A program made the position numbers and the translations under genes. From Phycisphaerales bacterium UBA5793 (GTDB lineage: Bacteria > Planctomycetota > Phycisphaerae > Phycisphaerales > UBA5793), in the NCBI GenBank assembly GCA_002418285.1, contig DIDT01000012.1, forward strand, positions 1 to 64,000: a stretch of 64,000 bases of DNA. The letters are read 5' to 3'. Below, piece after piece: positions 26,312 through 35,154 of the stretch. The notes under the pieces are model-generated. The model ran no database searches. It was given only the letters and a program-made list of their open reading frames with translations, and was not told where the DNA came from. The stretch's first letter is position 1, and every line of letters begins with the position of its first letter.

Positions 26312-27576
26312 CACGTGATCGTCTCCACTTCGAGCGACACGGCCCGCGATCGCCGCACCGAGCGCACCATCACGCGGTAGGCCCCGACGACGACCGAGTC
26401 ACCGACCTTTGGCACCCGCTCCAACTCGTGCGAGACCAGCCCGGCGACGGTGGAAACGCGCGGCGATTCGAGGTCGATCGTGAATGCGTCTGCAAAATCG
26501 TGAATGTTCAGATCGCCGTCGATGAGCCAGCGGCCGAGGCCGATGAGCATCACGAGGTGCTGGTCGGCTGCGTGTTCGGCGGCCCGGCCATACAACTCGC
26601 TCATCACGTCATCGAGCGTGACCATGCCAGTCGTCTGGCCGAATTCATCAACGACCATCGCCAGCCGAGTCTGCGTCGTGCGAAAGTGGTCGAGCAGCCG
26701 GTCGAGCGTGGCGAGTTCGGGGACAAAGGTCGGCGGATCCATCGCCTTGCGCACGGTGAGTGACTGGTCCAGCATGAACCGTCGCAGGTTGAGTACGCCA
26801 ACGATCGTGTCGAGGCTGCCTTCATAGATGGGCACGCGCGGCAGGCGCGATCGCCGCACCTCTTCGAGCAATTGTTCGCGATCGACGTCCAGCGGAAACG
26901 CGCCCATGCGGACGCGCGGCGTCATGATGTCGCGCGTGGTCTGGCGGCTGAGGCGGACGATGTCGCTGAGCAGTTCATACTCGTCGCGATCAATGACATT
27001 GGCGTCGCGCGAAATCTCCAGCAGCGAGTCGAGTTCATCATGACTGATGGCCAGCCGGCGGCCGGGACTCACGCCGAGTCGAATGAGCGGCTCGATGATG
27101 AAACGACTCAGCGGCAGGCGCAGCGGGGCAAGAAACCCGTGCAAGCCGAGCAGAGGAACAGCGATCAGCCGCACCCATGTGCGACTGTGCCTGGCCGCGA
27201 CGAGTTTGGGCATGACCTCGCCAAAGAGGATGATGATCGCGAGCAGGACGATCGACGCAGCCAATCCGACCGCCGGTGAGGAAGTCGAGGGATCGATGCG
27301 CAGCAGCAGCACGGAGCTGACGACGAAGTAAACGACGTTGACCGTCATGTTGCCCAGCAGCAGCGTGATGAGCAGCATTCGCGGGTTGGCGAGCAGCGCG
27401 GTGGCGGCGCGCGACACGGCGTCGTTCTGGTCGGCGAGGTCGTTGCGTTCGTGGGCGCGCAAGCCGAACAGCGCGGTTTCACTCCCGCTGAACGCGGCGC
27501 TGAAGACCGCGGCGACGGGCAGGACGAGCAGCAGTGGAATATCAGCCGATCCCCAGGGGAGCATGGCGCGGATCAT
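26311..27576 (-). CDS. CNNM/CBS/CorC-domain membrane protein (hemolysin C-like)
   Basis: A 421-aa protein, start at MIRAMLPWGSADIP. The CNNM domain opens AAVFSAAFSGSETALFGLRA and continues to about residue 180. The CBS pair contains IMTPRVRMGAFPLDVDREQL and RLPRVPIYEGSLDTIVGVLN. The C-terminal CorC_HlyC domain has LAMVVDEFGQTTGMVTLDDV, MSELYGR and DGDLNIHDFADAF. This is the full-length version of the family, a probable divalent cation (Mg2+/Co2+) exporter regulated by nucleotides at the CBS pair. The second gene downstream lacks the CorC domain. A repeat that begins at 27583 lies directly before the start. Confidence 0.9.
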   Translation of the reverse strand: MIRAMLPWGSADIPLLLVLPVAAVFSAAFSGSETALFGLRAHERNDLADQNDAVSRAATALLANPRMLLITLLLGNMTVNVVYFVVSSVLLLRIDPSTSSPAVGLAASIVLLAIIILFGEVMPKLVAARHSRTWVRLIAVPLLGLHGFLAPLRLPLSRFIIEPLIRLGVSPGRRLAISHDELDSLLEISRDANVIDRDEYELLSDIVRLSRQTTRDIMTPRVRMGAFPLDVDREQLLEEVRRSRLPRVPIYEGSLDTIVGVLNLRRFMLDQSLTVRKAMDPPTFVPELATLDRLLDHFRTTQTRLAMVVDEFGQTTGMVTLDDVMSELYGRAAEHAADQHLVMLIGLGRWLIDGDLNIHDFADAFTIDLESPRVSTVAGLVSHELERVPKVGDSVVVGAYRVMVRSVRRSRAVSLEVETIT

Positions 27577-27582
27577 AGCCGA

Positions 27583-27685
27583 GTAGGTCAGGTCGAGACC
27601 TGACGGCACCGCACCCGCAGCGCGACAGACGCGAATCGAGTCAATGTCGCTTCGTTGGCGAGCGGCCAGACGCGACCTGCCCAAC
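27583..27685. repeat. MITE-like repeat, degenerate copy (shares sequence with 28500-28637)
   Basis: It begins GTAGGTCAGGTCGAGACCTG, containing the palindrome CAGGTCGAGACCTG, and runs on through GCAGCGCGACAGACGCGAAT, closely matching the first 80 bp of 28500-28637. The right end (CGACCTGCCCAAC) is only a weak match to the other copy. It supplies the stop codon and last residues of the 27588-28400 lipoprotein. Confidence 0.55.
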
Positions 27686-28400
27686 GAGCCTCTGGGTGCA
27701 CGCGATGGAATTCCTCGTGAGACTCAATGTAGCGCATGGCCTCCTCGATGGTCAGCGGCGTTTCGAGTTCGACGACGCGAGCGTCGAGAAGCTGCCCCAG
27801 AAGTTTGTATTGCCGTTCCAACTCACCCACGCCCCTAGCGCTCTCATACACTCGATCGACTTCGGCGCGCGTCGGAAAGTGGCGGGCATGAACGAGCCGG
27901 GTGATGCGGACGGAATCGACTGAGTTGACGAAGTCTACAGGGCGCACCAGCCTGTCCTGATGACGCCCACTCCCCCATCCAGGGATTTCCTCGGCGGCGA
28001 CTCCCAACACGACCGGGTGGATCGACAGCACGACCTCCTTCCTTCTCGTGGATACCCAAGGGAATTGTTGTCGCAGGGGGGCGACAGCGGTTTGGTTTAA
28101 CTCCCCCAAATCCCGCCATGGGGGGCACTCCCGCATGAAGCGATGCAACGATCCGGCATCAGGAGCCGGTGCTCGCTCGCTCAAAAAATCAGCTGGATAA
28201 CCAGTGGGAAATGCCGGCACCGATATCACGATCCGAAGGAGATCTAGTCGTTCCCCGTTCTCCATCACTACTACCCGATCTGGATTCAGTCCGGGATCGA
28301 GTAATTCTGGCGACCGACACCCCGAGAGCATCAGAACCGATACCACGGCAATAAGCCCGCCGCCGATCAATCCGGTGCGAGATGGTCGTCTTGAACTCAT
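27588..28400 (-). CDS. Lipoprotein of unknown function
   Basis: A 270-aa protein, start MSSRRPSRTGLIGG. The lipobox is LMLSGC with Cys28. The mature part is predicted soluble and envelope-located, with no known domain seen; it contains GERLDLLRIVISVPAFP and, late, TPLTIEEAMRYIESHEEFHR. The last about 20 residues (ASVALRVRCRQVST) are encoded by a genome repeat (27583-27685), so the original C-terminus may have been replaced. A separate copy of that repeat lies before the gene, so it is bracketed by related elements. Confidence 0.7.
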   Translation of the reverse strand: MSSRRPSRTGLIGGGLIAVVSVLMLSGCRSPELLDPGLNPDRVVVMENGERLDLLRIVISVPAFPTGYPADFLSERAPAPDAGSLHRFMRECPPWRDLGELNQTAVAPLRQQFPWVSTRRKEVVLSIHPVVLGVAAEEIPGWGSGRHQDRLVRPVDFVNSVDSVRITRLVHARHFPTRAEVDRVYESARGVGELERQYKLLGQLLDARVVELETPLTIEEAMRYIESHEEFHRVHPEARWAGRVWPLANEATLTRFASVALRVRCRQVST

Positions 28401-28499
28401 CAGCGAACTCCTCCGAGGCTGCGGCCTACAGCGTAGGAGACGCGCGGGCCAAGAGGGGCATTCCACCTGACCCACCCACGAGTCGGCGCACGAAGCCGG

Positions 28500-28637
28500 G
28501 TAGGCCAAGTCACGACCTGATCGTACCGTGCTCGCAGCGCGACAGGCGCGAGTCGAGCCGTTGCAGTTTCGCTGAGGAAGCGCGAGCTGGCTCTGACGCC
28601 GTCGACCACACAACCGTCAGGTCTCGACCTGAGCTAC
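28500..28637. repeat. 138-bp MITE-like element with about 21-bp terminal inverted repeats
   Basis: The left end GTAGGCCAAGTCACGACCTG and the reverse complement of the right end, GTAGCTCAGGTCGAGACCTG, agree at about 15 of the 20 positions shown. The interior starts with GCTCGCAGCGCGACAGGCGC, shared with 27583-27685. No open frame of its own. Confidence 0.6.
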
Positions 28638-28696
28638 ACGCTGCGCGCTGATCGATCCAGCTACCAGTTGAAGGGGCCACAGGTTCGTGTGGTCTG

Positions 28697-28715
28697 CACG
28701 GGCGAGACGCCCGTG
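28697..28715. repeat. Short palindromic repeat CACGGGCG-AGA-CGCCCGTG
   Basis: An 8-bp perfect stem with a 3-base loop, 21 bp downstream of the small gene at 28736-28990 on its strand. It could act as its terminator, although no T run follows. I recognise this palindrome as a commonly dispersed type in GC-rich genomes. Confidence 0.5.
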
Positions 28716-28735
28716 CCACTACTTCAATCCAGTCT

Positions 28736-28990
28736 CTAATCAGGTTTGACGTTTCGCGACTGCAGGTCGTACCACCCCTGCGTGGGGTCATAGACGAACT
28801 TGAGCTGCCGCTTGCTGAACTGCTCGTGCCAGTCTTCCCAGTCCATGAGTTCGAGCTCTTCGGGAGGGGCAAACGTTCCGCCTCCGACTCGGATGCGCGA
28901 GGTGTCGCCGGGCACGTGGCCGGGCCAGTAGCCATTGGCTTCGCACCACATTCGGATGACATGAAGGCTTGTCGTTTCGTAGTTCGTCAT
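28736..28990 (-). CDS. Small conserved-looking hypothetical protein (84 aa)
   Basis: MTNYETTSLHVIRMWCEANG begins an 84-aa acidic, Trp-rich protein with PPEELELMDWEDWHEQF in the middle and KFVYDPTQGWYDLQ near the end. No signal or membrane segment. I do not recognise the family. Base composition and third-position GC look like a real gene, and the ATG start is clear although no good ribosome binding site precedes it. It lies 91 bp after the stop of the large PQQ/TPR gene in the same direction and may share its transcript. Confidence 0.6.
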   Translation of the reverse strand: MTNYETTSLHVIRMWCEANGYWPGHVPGDTSRIRVGGGTFAPPEELELMDWEDWHEQFSKRQLKFVYDPTQGWYDLQSRNVKPD

Positions 28991-29081
28991 GACGGGCCAA
29001 GTGTAGGAACGCTGGAGTGGTTTGGGGTCGGCGCCGGGCGGGACCCGCGGCGGTCGCCCGCCGTCCTGCTGGCCGCGGCCA

Positions 29082-32000
29082 TCACGGACCAGCCTCGACG
29101 GGAGCGGGCATGAAGACGATGTCCCGACCGGCGTCGATTACCACCCAGCCGTCGAGCGCCTGCACGCCATCAGGCCGTGGAAGTTCGGTGCGGTCATCGA
29201 GTTCGTAGGGTCGGTCCAGCCGACGCCCCGAGAGGTCCAGCGTGTGGATCTCGACAGATCGCGGCAGACCCCGCGCCGCGTTGTCGATGGTCAGCACCGC
29301 AATAATGCGGTCCGTCGCACACGCGACGCCCTGCACGGTCGACGACATGGCGCCTGAGCCGGCCATAAGTCCCGTGACCGAACCGTCAGCTTCGATCACA
29401 TAGACGCCGTTGTGCGTCTTGAGGACATATCGATCCGCATGCGGAATGATCTCGGTCATCGAAGCTTCGCTGCGCTCGATGGGGGCGATCAGGGGTTGGG
29501 GGGTCATCGTGGCGGTCTCGAGATTGATGCTGATCGCCGGGCCTTCGCTGCGGAACAGCAGCAGGTTCGAGCCCATGAGCCCCGCCCACAACGGGTCAAC
29601 GAGCGCATCATCGGTGATTGACCAGCGCTGGCGGCGACGGACCGAGTCATAACAATACAGCCGGCCCAGCGAGGCATAGACGACATCGCCGCGCGGACTG
29701 ACCGCGGCAAAGTCGATCGGCGCAAAGCGATCGGTCTGCAGGTCGGTGATCGTCGCACCGGTTTCAGGCCGAATCAGTAGCACGTGGTTCGAATCAACCT
29801 CGCGTCGGCCGCGCCGGCTTCCATCGCTCTGATTCTCTCCGGCGACCATGATGAGCGAGTCGGTTGCGCCGACAAACTTCATCGAGTCAATCGCCGTTGT
29901 TACCGCCCACTCGACTTCGCCCGTGTGAAGATTGAGGCATCCGACGCGGCCCGTCTCCTCGGCAAGCACGATTCGATCGGCCATCAGCACGGGATACAAC
30001 TGCCCGCTGGATGTGACGCCCTGCCCGCCGAACCACTGTTCAAAAGATGGAGACCGCCAAAGCGTGCGCTCGTTGGCCATATCGTACGCTTCGACGACGC
30101 GATCGCCGCGGCTGGAGAGGACGCCCAGCACGGCGACATCGCCCTCCACGGCGAGCAGGTCCTTGGATGGCGAATCGAGAATCTCGATAAACCTGGCTGC
30201 ATTGGCATTGTCGTAGCCGACGAGGTTTCGGTTGTCGCGCACAAGTGCGAACTTCGTCGAGGCGCGGCCGATGACCGGCGTCATCAGCAATTGCCCTTCC
30301 TTGATGTCCGCCATCTGGCCCAGCGATCCAATCCGTGGAAGATGATCTGATCCCGCCCGGTGCAGCTCAAAGCGCTGGCGCCACTGATCGAGTGAGAGCA
30401 CCCGGCCCTCGCCGAGAGGGATGTTCGCCGCTGCGTCCGCCCGCTCGATCGAGCGCAGCAGTTGGAGCCCTTCGAACCACTGATTCTTCGATTCATACAA
30501 CTGCAGCAATTCGGATCGCACGCGATTCAGCGCCGGTTGAGGCGGATGGAGCCCCAGCGCGAAGCGCAGCCCCGCGGCGGCGGCGGCGTCTTCAGCCTGC
30601 GATCGCAGCAATTGCGAGGCAGTGATGCAGGCGGTGGCCGCGACCTGGGCCAGGGGATAGCGTCGCGCGACCTTGAGCAATTCCTCTGCCTTGTCCTGTG
30701 CCTTGGCGATGTCGAATTCGCGCTGCGCCGTGTCTTCGTAGGGTCGATACAGATCGCGATGTCCCGCCGCGACGAGATCCGAAAGGCGAAGCCGAGCCAC
30801 ATCTCCCGCTGGCCGCGTGGAACCTGCTTCATCCCACGGCTCATCCACTAGCGCCGGCGTCGTCAGAATCGACTGATACGAATCGATCGCCGCCGCGAAC
30901 TGACCCGCCAGCGCGAGGCTGGATGCATGGCTGAGCAGGTAGGCGAGTCGCTGCTGCGGGCTGGCGGCCAGCAACTCCAGTCGGTAGTAGATGGCATTGG
31001 AGAGTTCATCCGGCAGCACCGAGTGCGGCGCCATGTCCAGCAGGCCCGCAAACAGACGCTGCTGCGCCGTAATGTTGATCTCGCTGAGCGGGTCGGTGTT
31101 GATGATGTCGATGGCCCGATCAATCGAGCTCATCAGCGCTTCAAGACGACGGTGCTGGAACGCCAGGCGCGCCAGGCTGATGGCCGGGTTGGGGTCATGC
31201 GGATTGCTTTCAAGCCGCGCCCGCAGATGCGGCTCACCGATTTCGTAGGGAATGAACGACTCAAGCCGGTCGACCGACGCCAGCAGCACCTCGCCACCCA
31301 CCAGCACGGGCACCGCCAACTGATTGATTTCCACGGACTCCAGTTCCTTGGCCTGATTGTCCAGAATGCGCAAGCGCTGATTGGTCGGCACAAAGACGCG
31401 TCCCGAGCCGGCCGTCACGCGGCCGTTGATGAACTCATCGGGTCGCAGCGGCGACCAGTTGGAGATGGGAACGTCGAGATTATCCAGCGCGATGCGCTCG
31501 ATGGAACTGCCGGGTACCGGTGGGCCGACAGCCAGCAGCGCATCGTCCGTCAGCACGAGGTACAGGGGGTCGCCCCACAACGAGGAAGCGTGAAACGATC
31601 GCTGCTCGCCGCTCTGCGGATCGAGCACGACAATGCCTCGGCGACTGGGCGTGAAACCGACCAGCCCGATGGGTGTCATCAGCATGGTGTCGTAGGTGCT
31701 CGGAGGAGTCAGATCGCCGCGCATCCGTGCGCCGAATGGCTCGCGCACCCGCAGCCAGCGCACCAGCCCGCTTCGCGCGTCGATGGCCGCCATCGCGCCA
31801 AGCGGCGTCGAGTAGTAGGCCGTGCCATCGACGAGCAGCGGCTTGGTGGAGGGAAGAACCGCGTAGTAGCCAAAGATCGCTGAGCTGGCCAGGTGCTGGT
31901 GCCACACCCGCTTGCCTGTCGCAAGTTCAACCGCGACGAGGTAATCCGAAGCGAGCCGCAGCGTCTGCTTGCGCACGGCGACCAGGACCAGGCCATCGTG

Positions 32001-33245
32001 CACAACCGGCACGCCGATGAATGACGCGCCGTTCAGTTCCGAATGGACCGCGCCGGGGGTGGTCGTCCACAACCGCCGCCCCGAACTCGCGTCATGACAC
32101 GCCAGCAGCGTGCGCATATCCGGGTCGTTCACCGGAGGGCGTGTGACGATCGCTACCACCCGGTCCTGCTCCAATGCCGCGACGGTGGGGTCGTTCTGAA
32201 TCGAGATCGTGTCAAACATGCCGCCATAGCGGCCGTTGTCGGGCGTCGCAGTCAGGCGATAGTCGGCGCTCCAGCGCTCACGCCCGTCGAAGCGATCCAG
32301 CGCCGTGAGCGTTACCCCATTGTGGAGGTAGACAAAATCGCTGGTGACCACCGGAATGATCGAGAGCAACCGGGCTGAATCTTCATCGGAGCGCGGATCC
32401 GGTTCGTTCGGGAAGGTGTTGCGCCGCACGCCAGTCGGCGCCGATCGCGGGGTCTCAAGGTCGTAGCGCCAGGTTGGCGATTTGCCCATCTGCCGCAGCG
32501 TGGCGCGATCCGGTGCATCGGATGAACTGATCGCCCGCGACTCCTCAGGTGGCGCGAAACTGCGGCTGAGCGATTCCGCCAATGATCGAAGTCGGCTGGC
32601 CTCCGGGCTGGATTGCGCCGCGTCGATCGCGTGATCGACCAGGGTGGGCTGCTGCCCGTACACCCCGGTCAGCACACACAGCGAAGCCCATCGGGCGCTC
32701 AGGTCGCCTCGGAGGGAGGGGTGCCCTTCACACTGGCTGAGGATATCGGCCGCGAAATCGAACCGGGCCCGAACCAGCATGGACTCGGCAAGATCGAGCG
32801 ACGCCCCCAGACCGCTGGGGGTGAGAAAGAGGCTGACAAAAACCTCCTCGCGACGCCCTTCACTGAGCAATCGTTCCGCGACAGGTTCGTTCGTTTCAAT
32901 GTAAGACGCGAGTATGTCGGGCTGCCCGATCAGGGCATTATGCACTGCATTTCGCACAGATACGAAGGATTCTTCCCCCCCGGCCGTCCTGAGGAGGCGG
33001 AAGGGAAACTGGTCCAGCAATCGCTGGTACAACCGGAGAGCCTCGGCGGTGTTGCCGGTGCGAATCTGGTCATCGGCCCGATCGAACCACTGGGCTGCTT
33101 CGGGCGAATCGTCGGTGAAAACCGGCGTCGGTGCGACGACCTGACCCTTGGCCGGGGGTGCAAGTGGCGTAAGGACCACGAAAAACAGGCCGAGAGACAG
33201 CCAAATTCGTTTGCAAAGATCGTGATCGGACGTAGGCTTGAGCAT
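29082..33245 (-). CDS. Very large exported PQQ-like beta-propeller and TPR protein
   Basis: A 1387-aa protein. A signal peptide (IWLSLGLFFVVLTPLAPPAKG) is followed by a TPR-like stretch (AAQWFDRADDQIRTGNTAEA). BamB/PQQ-type propeller repeats occupy about residues 290-620 (LTALDRFDGRERWSADYRL, LATGKRVWHQHL, LLACHDASSGRRLWTT) and return at about 1090-1387 (YDMANERTLWRSP, LNLHTGEVEWAVTT). Helical repeats of TPR type fill about 690-1000. PQQ-like propellers without quinoprotein residues usually act as scaffolds, as BamB does in outer-membrane assembly. Nothing suggests a dehydrogenase. The closest analogue in the window is the 875-aa helical repeat protein at 35155-37782. Confidence 0.82.
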   Translation of the reverse strand: MLKPTSDHDLCKRIWLSLGLFFVVLTPLAPPAKGQVVAPTPVFTDDSPEAAQWFDRADDQIRTGNTAEALRLYQRLLDQFPFRLLRTAGGEESFVSVRNAVHNALIGQPDILASYIETNEPVAERLLSEGRREEVFVSLFLTPSGLGASLDLAESMLVRARFDFAADILSQCEGHPSLRGDLSARWASLCVLTGVYGQQPTLVDHAIDAAQSSPEASRLRSLAESLSRSFAPPEESRAISSSDAPDRATLRQMGKSPTWRYDLETPRSAPTGVRRNTFPNEPDPRSDEDSARLLSIIPVVTSDFVYLHNGVTLTALDRFDGRERWSADYRLTATPDNGRYGGMFDTISIQNDPTVAALEQDRVVAIVTRPPVNDPDMRTLLACHDASSGRRLWTTTPGAVHSELNGASFIGVPVVHDGLVLVAVRKQTLRLASDYLVAVELATGKRVWHQHLASSAIFGYYAVLPSTKPLLVDGTAYYSTPLGAMAAIDARSGLVRWLRVREPFGARMRGDLTPPSTYDTMLMTPIGLVGFTPSRRGIVVLDPQSGEQRSFHASSLWGDPLYLVLTDDALLAVGPPVPGSSIERIALDNLDVPISNWSPLRPDEFINGRVTAGSGRVFVPTNQRLRILDNQAKELESVEINQLAVPVLVGGEVLLASVDRLESFIPYEIGEPHLRARLESNPHDPNPAISLARLAFQHRRLEALMSSIDRAIDIINTDPLSEINITAQQRLFAGLLDMAPHSVLPDELSNAIYYRLELLAASPQQRLAYLLSHASSLALAGQFAAAIDSYQSILTTPALVDEPWDEAGSTRPAGDVARLRLSDLVAAGHRDLYRPYEDTAQREFDIAKAQDKAEELLKVARRYPLAQVAATACITASQLLRSQAEDAAAAAGLRFALGLHPPQPALNRVRSELLQLYESKNQWFEGLQLLRSIERADAAANIPLGEGRVLSLDQWRQRFELHRAGSDHLPRIGSLGQMADIKEGQLLMTPVIGRASTKFALVRDNRNLVGYDNANAARFIEILDSPSKDLLAVEGDVAVLGVLSSRGDRVVEAYDMANERTLWRSPSFEQWFGGQGVTSSGQLYPVLMADRIVLAEETGRVGCLNLHTGEVEWAVTTAIDSMKFVGATDSLIMVAGENQSDGSRRGRREVDSNHVLLIRPETGATITDLQTDRFAPIDFAAVSPRGDVVYASLGRLYCYDSVRRRQRWSITDDALVDPLWAGLMGSNLLLFRSEGPAISINLETATMTPQPLIAPIERSEASMTEIIPHADRYVLKTHNGVYVIEADGSVTGLMAGSGAMSSTVQGVACATDRIIAVLTIDNAARGLPRSVEIHTLDLSGRRLDRPYELDDRTELPRPDGVQALDGWVVIDAGRDIVFMPAPVEAGP

Positions 33246-33376
33246 TGGAGTCTTGGGCCTGAAAGACTATACCGATCAGGAGACGGCTGAGTCGGGGGCG
33301 CAGGGCACTTTCCGTCTTCGCGAGGATACAAAAGCCGAGACGGTCCGACACAGAGAGTGTCGGAAAGGACGAGGCA

Positions 33377-33838
33377 GTGCTGGAGAGTTATCTCGAATCA
33401 CGATTCAAGGTGGACATGGCGTCCCCGCACACGCGAGCCCGCTGCCGGCGGGTGTGTCTGCTGGTCGTGCTCATCGCCGTCCTCAGCCTCGGCGACCTGC
33501 TTGTGACCTGGACCTTTCTCAACTCGTTTGGCATGCAGGAGGCGAACCCCTTCGCGGCCTTCATCATCCGTCAGCAGAACCCCTTCGCCCTCGTCCTGTT
33601 CAAGGTCGGCTCGATCATGGCCTGCATCTCGACGATCCTCGTCGTGCGCCATCGCCGCCAAGGGGAGATTGCCGCCTGGATTGCCGCAAGCATTCTCATC
33701 ATGCTCACGGTTCGCTGGGCCGTCTACACCAACGAGATGGCCGGTTTCAACAACACCGTCACCATCGGCGAGGCCCAGCAGAACGACCATTGGCTCTTGT
33801 TTCACAATCGACGAGCCGAGTCCGCGCCGCTACCCTAG
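33377..33838 (+). CDS. Small multi-pass membrane protein, DUF5658-like
   Basis: A 153-aa protein with three or four helices (LLVVLIAVLSLGDLLVTWTF, PFALVLFKVGSIMACISTIL, IAAWIAASILIMLTVRWAVY). The EANPFAAFII pattern after the first helix resembles small DUF5658-type membrane proteins, of unknown function. The start is taken as the GTG at 33377 with AAGGACGAGG before it. An internal ATG at 33416 (MASPHTRARCRR) is an alternative and also has a purine-rich stretch upstream. It is divergent from the large PQQ/TPR gene. Confidence 0.65.
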   Translation: MLESYLESRFKVDMASPHTRARCRRVCLLVVLIAVLSLGDLLVTWTFLNSFGMQEANPFAAFIIRQQNPFALVLFKVGSIMACISTILVVRHRRQGEIAAWIAASILIMLTVRWAVYTNEMAGFNNTVTIGEAQQNDHWLLFHNRRAESAPLP

Positions 33839-33844
33839 CGGTGC

Positions 33845-34339
33845 ATGAATTCAAGCCGCTTCACACGATTCACCACGCTGCTGCCCGTTCTCTTGTTGGC
33901 TTTTCTGGCAGGAGGCTGTGACAGCACCAAGGCGCCCTCGATCAGTCTTGTCAGCGCCCGGGTCGTTGAGCAGCGCCCCGAGGCGTCGCTCGTCGAACTG
34001 ACGCTCGAACTCACCAACGCCAATCCGGATCCCGTGCCGCTCGTCGAGTTTCGGTATTCAGCGGAGCTGGACGGCAAGCGCGTACTTGAGTCGCGCCGCG
34101 CCGCGCAGGCTACGCTGCGCCGCCTGGGCACGCAGAGCCTGGTCCTGCCCGTGGTGATTCCGGCCAATCGTGCGGGTGGATCGTTGACCGGAGTGCATTC
34201 GCTGGTGGTCTCGGGCAAGTTGTCCTATATCGCGCCCGGGCAACTTGGCGAGGTGCTCTTTGACACCGGCGTTCGCGTGCCCAAGGTGTCCTTTACTGAA
34301 TCGGTCAACGTCGAGTTCGGCAGCGCGGATGGCTCGTAG
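33845..34339 (+). CDS. LEA14-like lipoprotein
   Basis: A 164-aa protein. The lipobox LLAFLAGGC gives Cys25. The mature part is one beta-sandwich of the late-embryogenesis-abundant type (LEA_2/WHy): SLVSARVVEQRPEASLVELT, LELTNANPDPVPLVEFRYSA and a closing VSFTESVNVEFG. Bacterial relatives are lipoproteins tied to envelope stress or desiccation, without a fixed function. It lies 6 bp after the membrane protein gene and overlaps the methyltransferase gene by 11 bp, so the three are likely one operon. Confidence 0.78.
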   Translation: MNSSRFTRFTTLLPVLLLAFLAGGCDSTKAPSISLVSARVVEQRPEASLVELTLELTNANPDPVPLVEFRYSAELDGKRVLESRRAAQATLRRLGTQSLVLPVVIPANRAGGSLTGVHSLVVSGKLSYIAPGQLGEVLFDTGVRVPKVSFTESVNVEFGSADGS

Positions 34340-35141
34340 GCCGGGCCGTCGATCGCCCTCGAACGCAGTCGACGAGCGCCAGCCCCGCTCCTTCTACGAT
34401 TGTCCACAGTGGTATGACATCGTTCACGCAGCCGGCACGGCTGCTGAAGTTACGCAGCTTGAGCGCCTCAACCGAAAGTTCGGCACCGGTGGTCGGCGCT
34501 GGCTCGAGCCCGCCTGCGGCACCGGGCGGTTCCTCAGGGTGTTGGCGCGGCGCGGCTACAAGCCGGTTGGATACGACGCGAATCCAATGATGCTCGACTA
34601 CGCGCGACGGCGGCTGCGCTCGCACAACTTGCGCGCGCAACTCTGCGAAGGCGACATGGCCGCTTTCATGCGCCCCGGTGCGTTCGATCTGGCGTTCAAC
34701 CTGATCAACACCTTCCGACACCTGCTTGAGCCGCTTGAGGCGGTGGCGCACTTGAATTGCATCGCCCAGTCGCTACGGCCCGGTGGCGTGTACGTACTGG
34801 GCATCGACCTTGTCGATTACGACGATCCGCAACCCGGTGAGGAAACCTGGATCGCCCGGCGCGGCCGGTGCCAGGTGCGACACATCATGTTCAACATTCC
34901 GCCAGAGCCGCACCTCCGCCGCGAACGGATCATCAATCACCTCATTGTGGACAAGCCATCCGGCCGCGAGACGTACCACTCGCACTACGATCTCCAGTCG
35001 TACAACCTCGCCGAGTGGCTCTACCTGCTCGACGAGAGTGAGCTGCAGTGTGTGGCGGCGTTCGATTTCGATTGGCAATCAATCGACGTCAACGGCTACA
35101 CCCGTGACGCCAACTTCGTGCTCAAACGAAAGGTGGATTGA
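34329..35141 (+). CDS. Class I SAM-dependent methyltransferase
   Basis: A 270-aa enzyme. Motif I is WLEPACGTGRFLRVLARRGY with the Asp-bearing GYDANPMMLDYARR at the end of strand 2; CEGDMAAFMRPGAFDLAFNL and LRPGGVYVLGIDLVDYDD follow. Substrate unknown. Sequence near the C-terminus (ETYHSHYDLQSYNLAEWLYL) is typical of this group, which is often found beside unrelated genes. The start ATG lies inside the end of the lipoprotein gene. It converges with the 875-aa protein gene with only 13 bp between them. Confidence 0.87.
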   Translation: MARRPGRRSPSNAVDERQPRSFYDCPQWYDIVHAAGTAAEVTQLERLNRKFGTGGRRWLEPACGTGRFLRVLARRGYKPVGYDANPMMLDYARRRLRSHNLRAQLCEGDMAAFMRPGAFDLAFNLINTFRHLLEPLEAVAHLNCIAQSLRPGGVYVLGIDLVDYDDPQPGEETWIARRGRCQVRHIMFNIPPEPHLRRERIINHLIVDKPSGRETYHSHYDLQSYNLAEWLYLLDESELQCVAAFDFDWQSIDVNGYTRDANFVLKRKVD

Positions 35142-35154
35142 TCCGCGCGTCGGA

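Larger units (their letters stand above)
28401..28735. other. Repeat-rich intergenic region before the lipoprotein gene
   Basis: It contains a MITE-like element (28500-28637) and a CACGGGCG-AGA-CGCCCGTG hairpin (28697-28715). No protein-like frame: short frames here (for example SETATARLAPVALRARYDQV) are the repeat read in frame. Confidence 0.6.
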
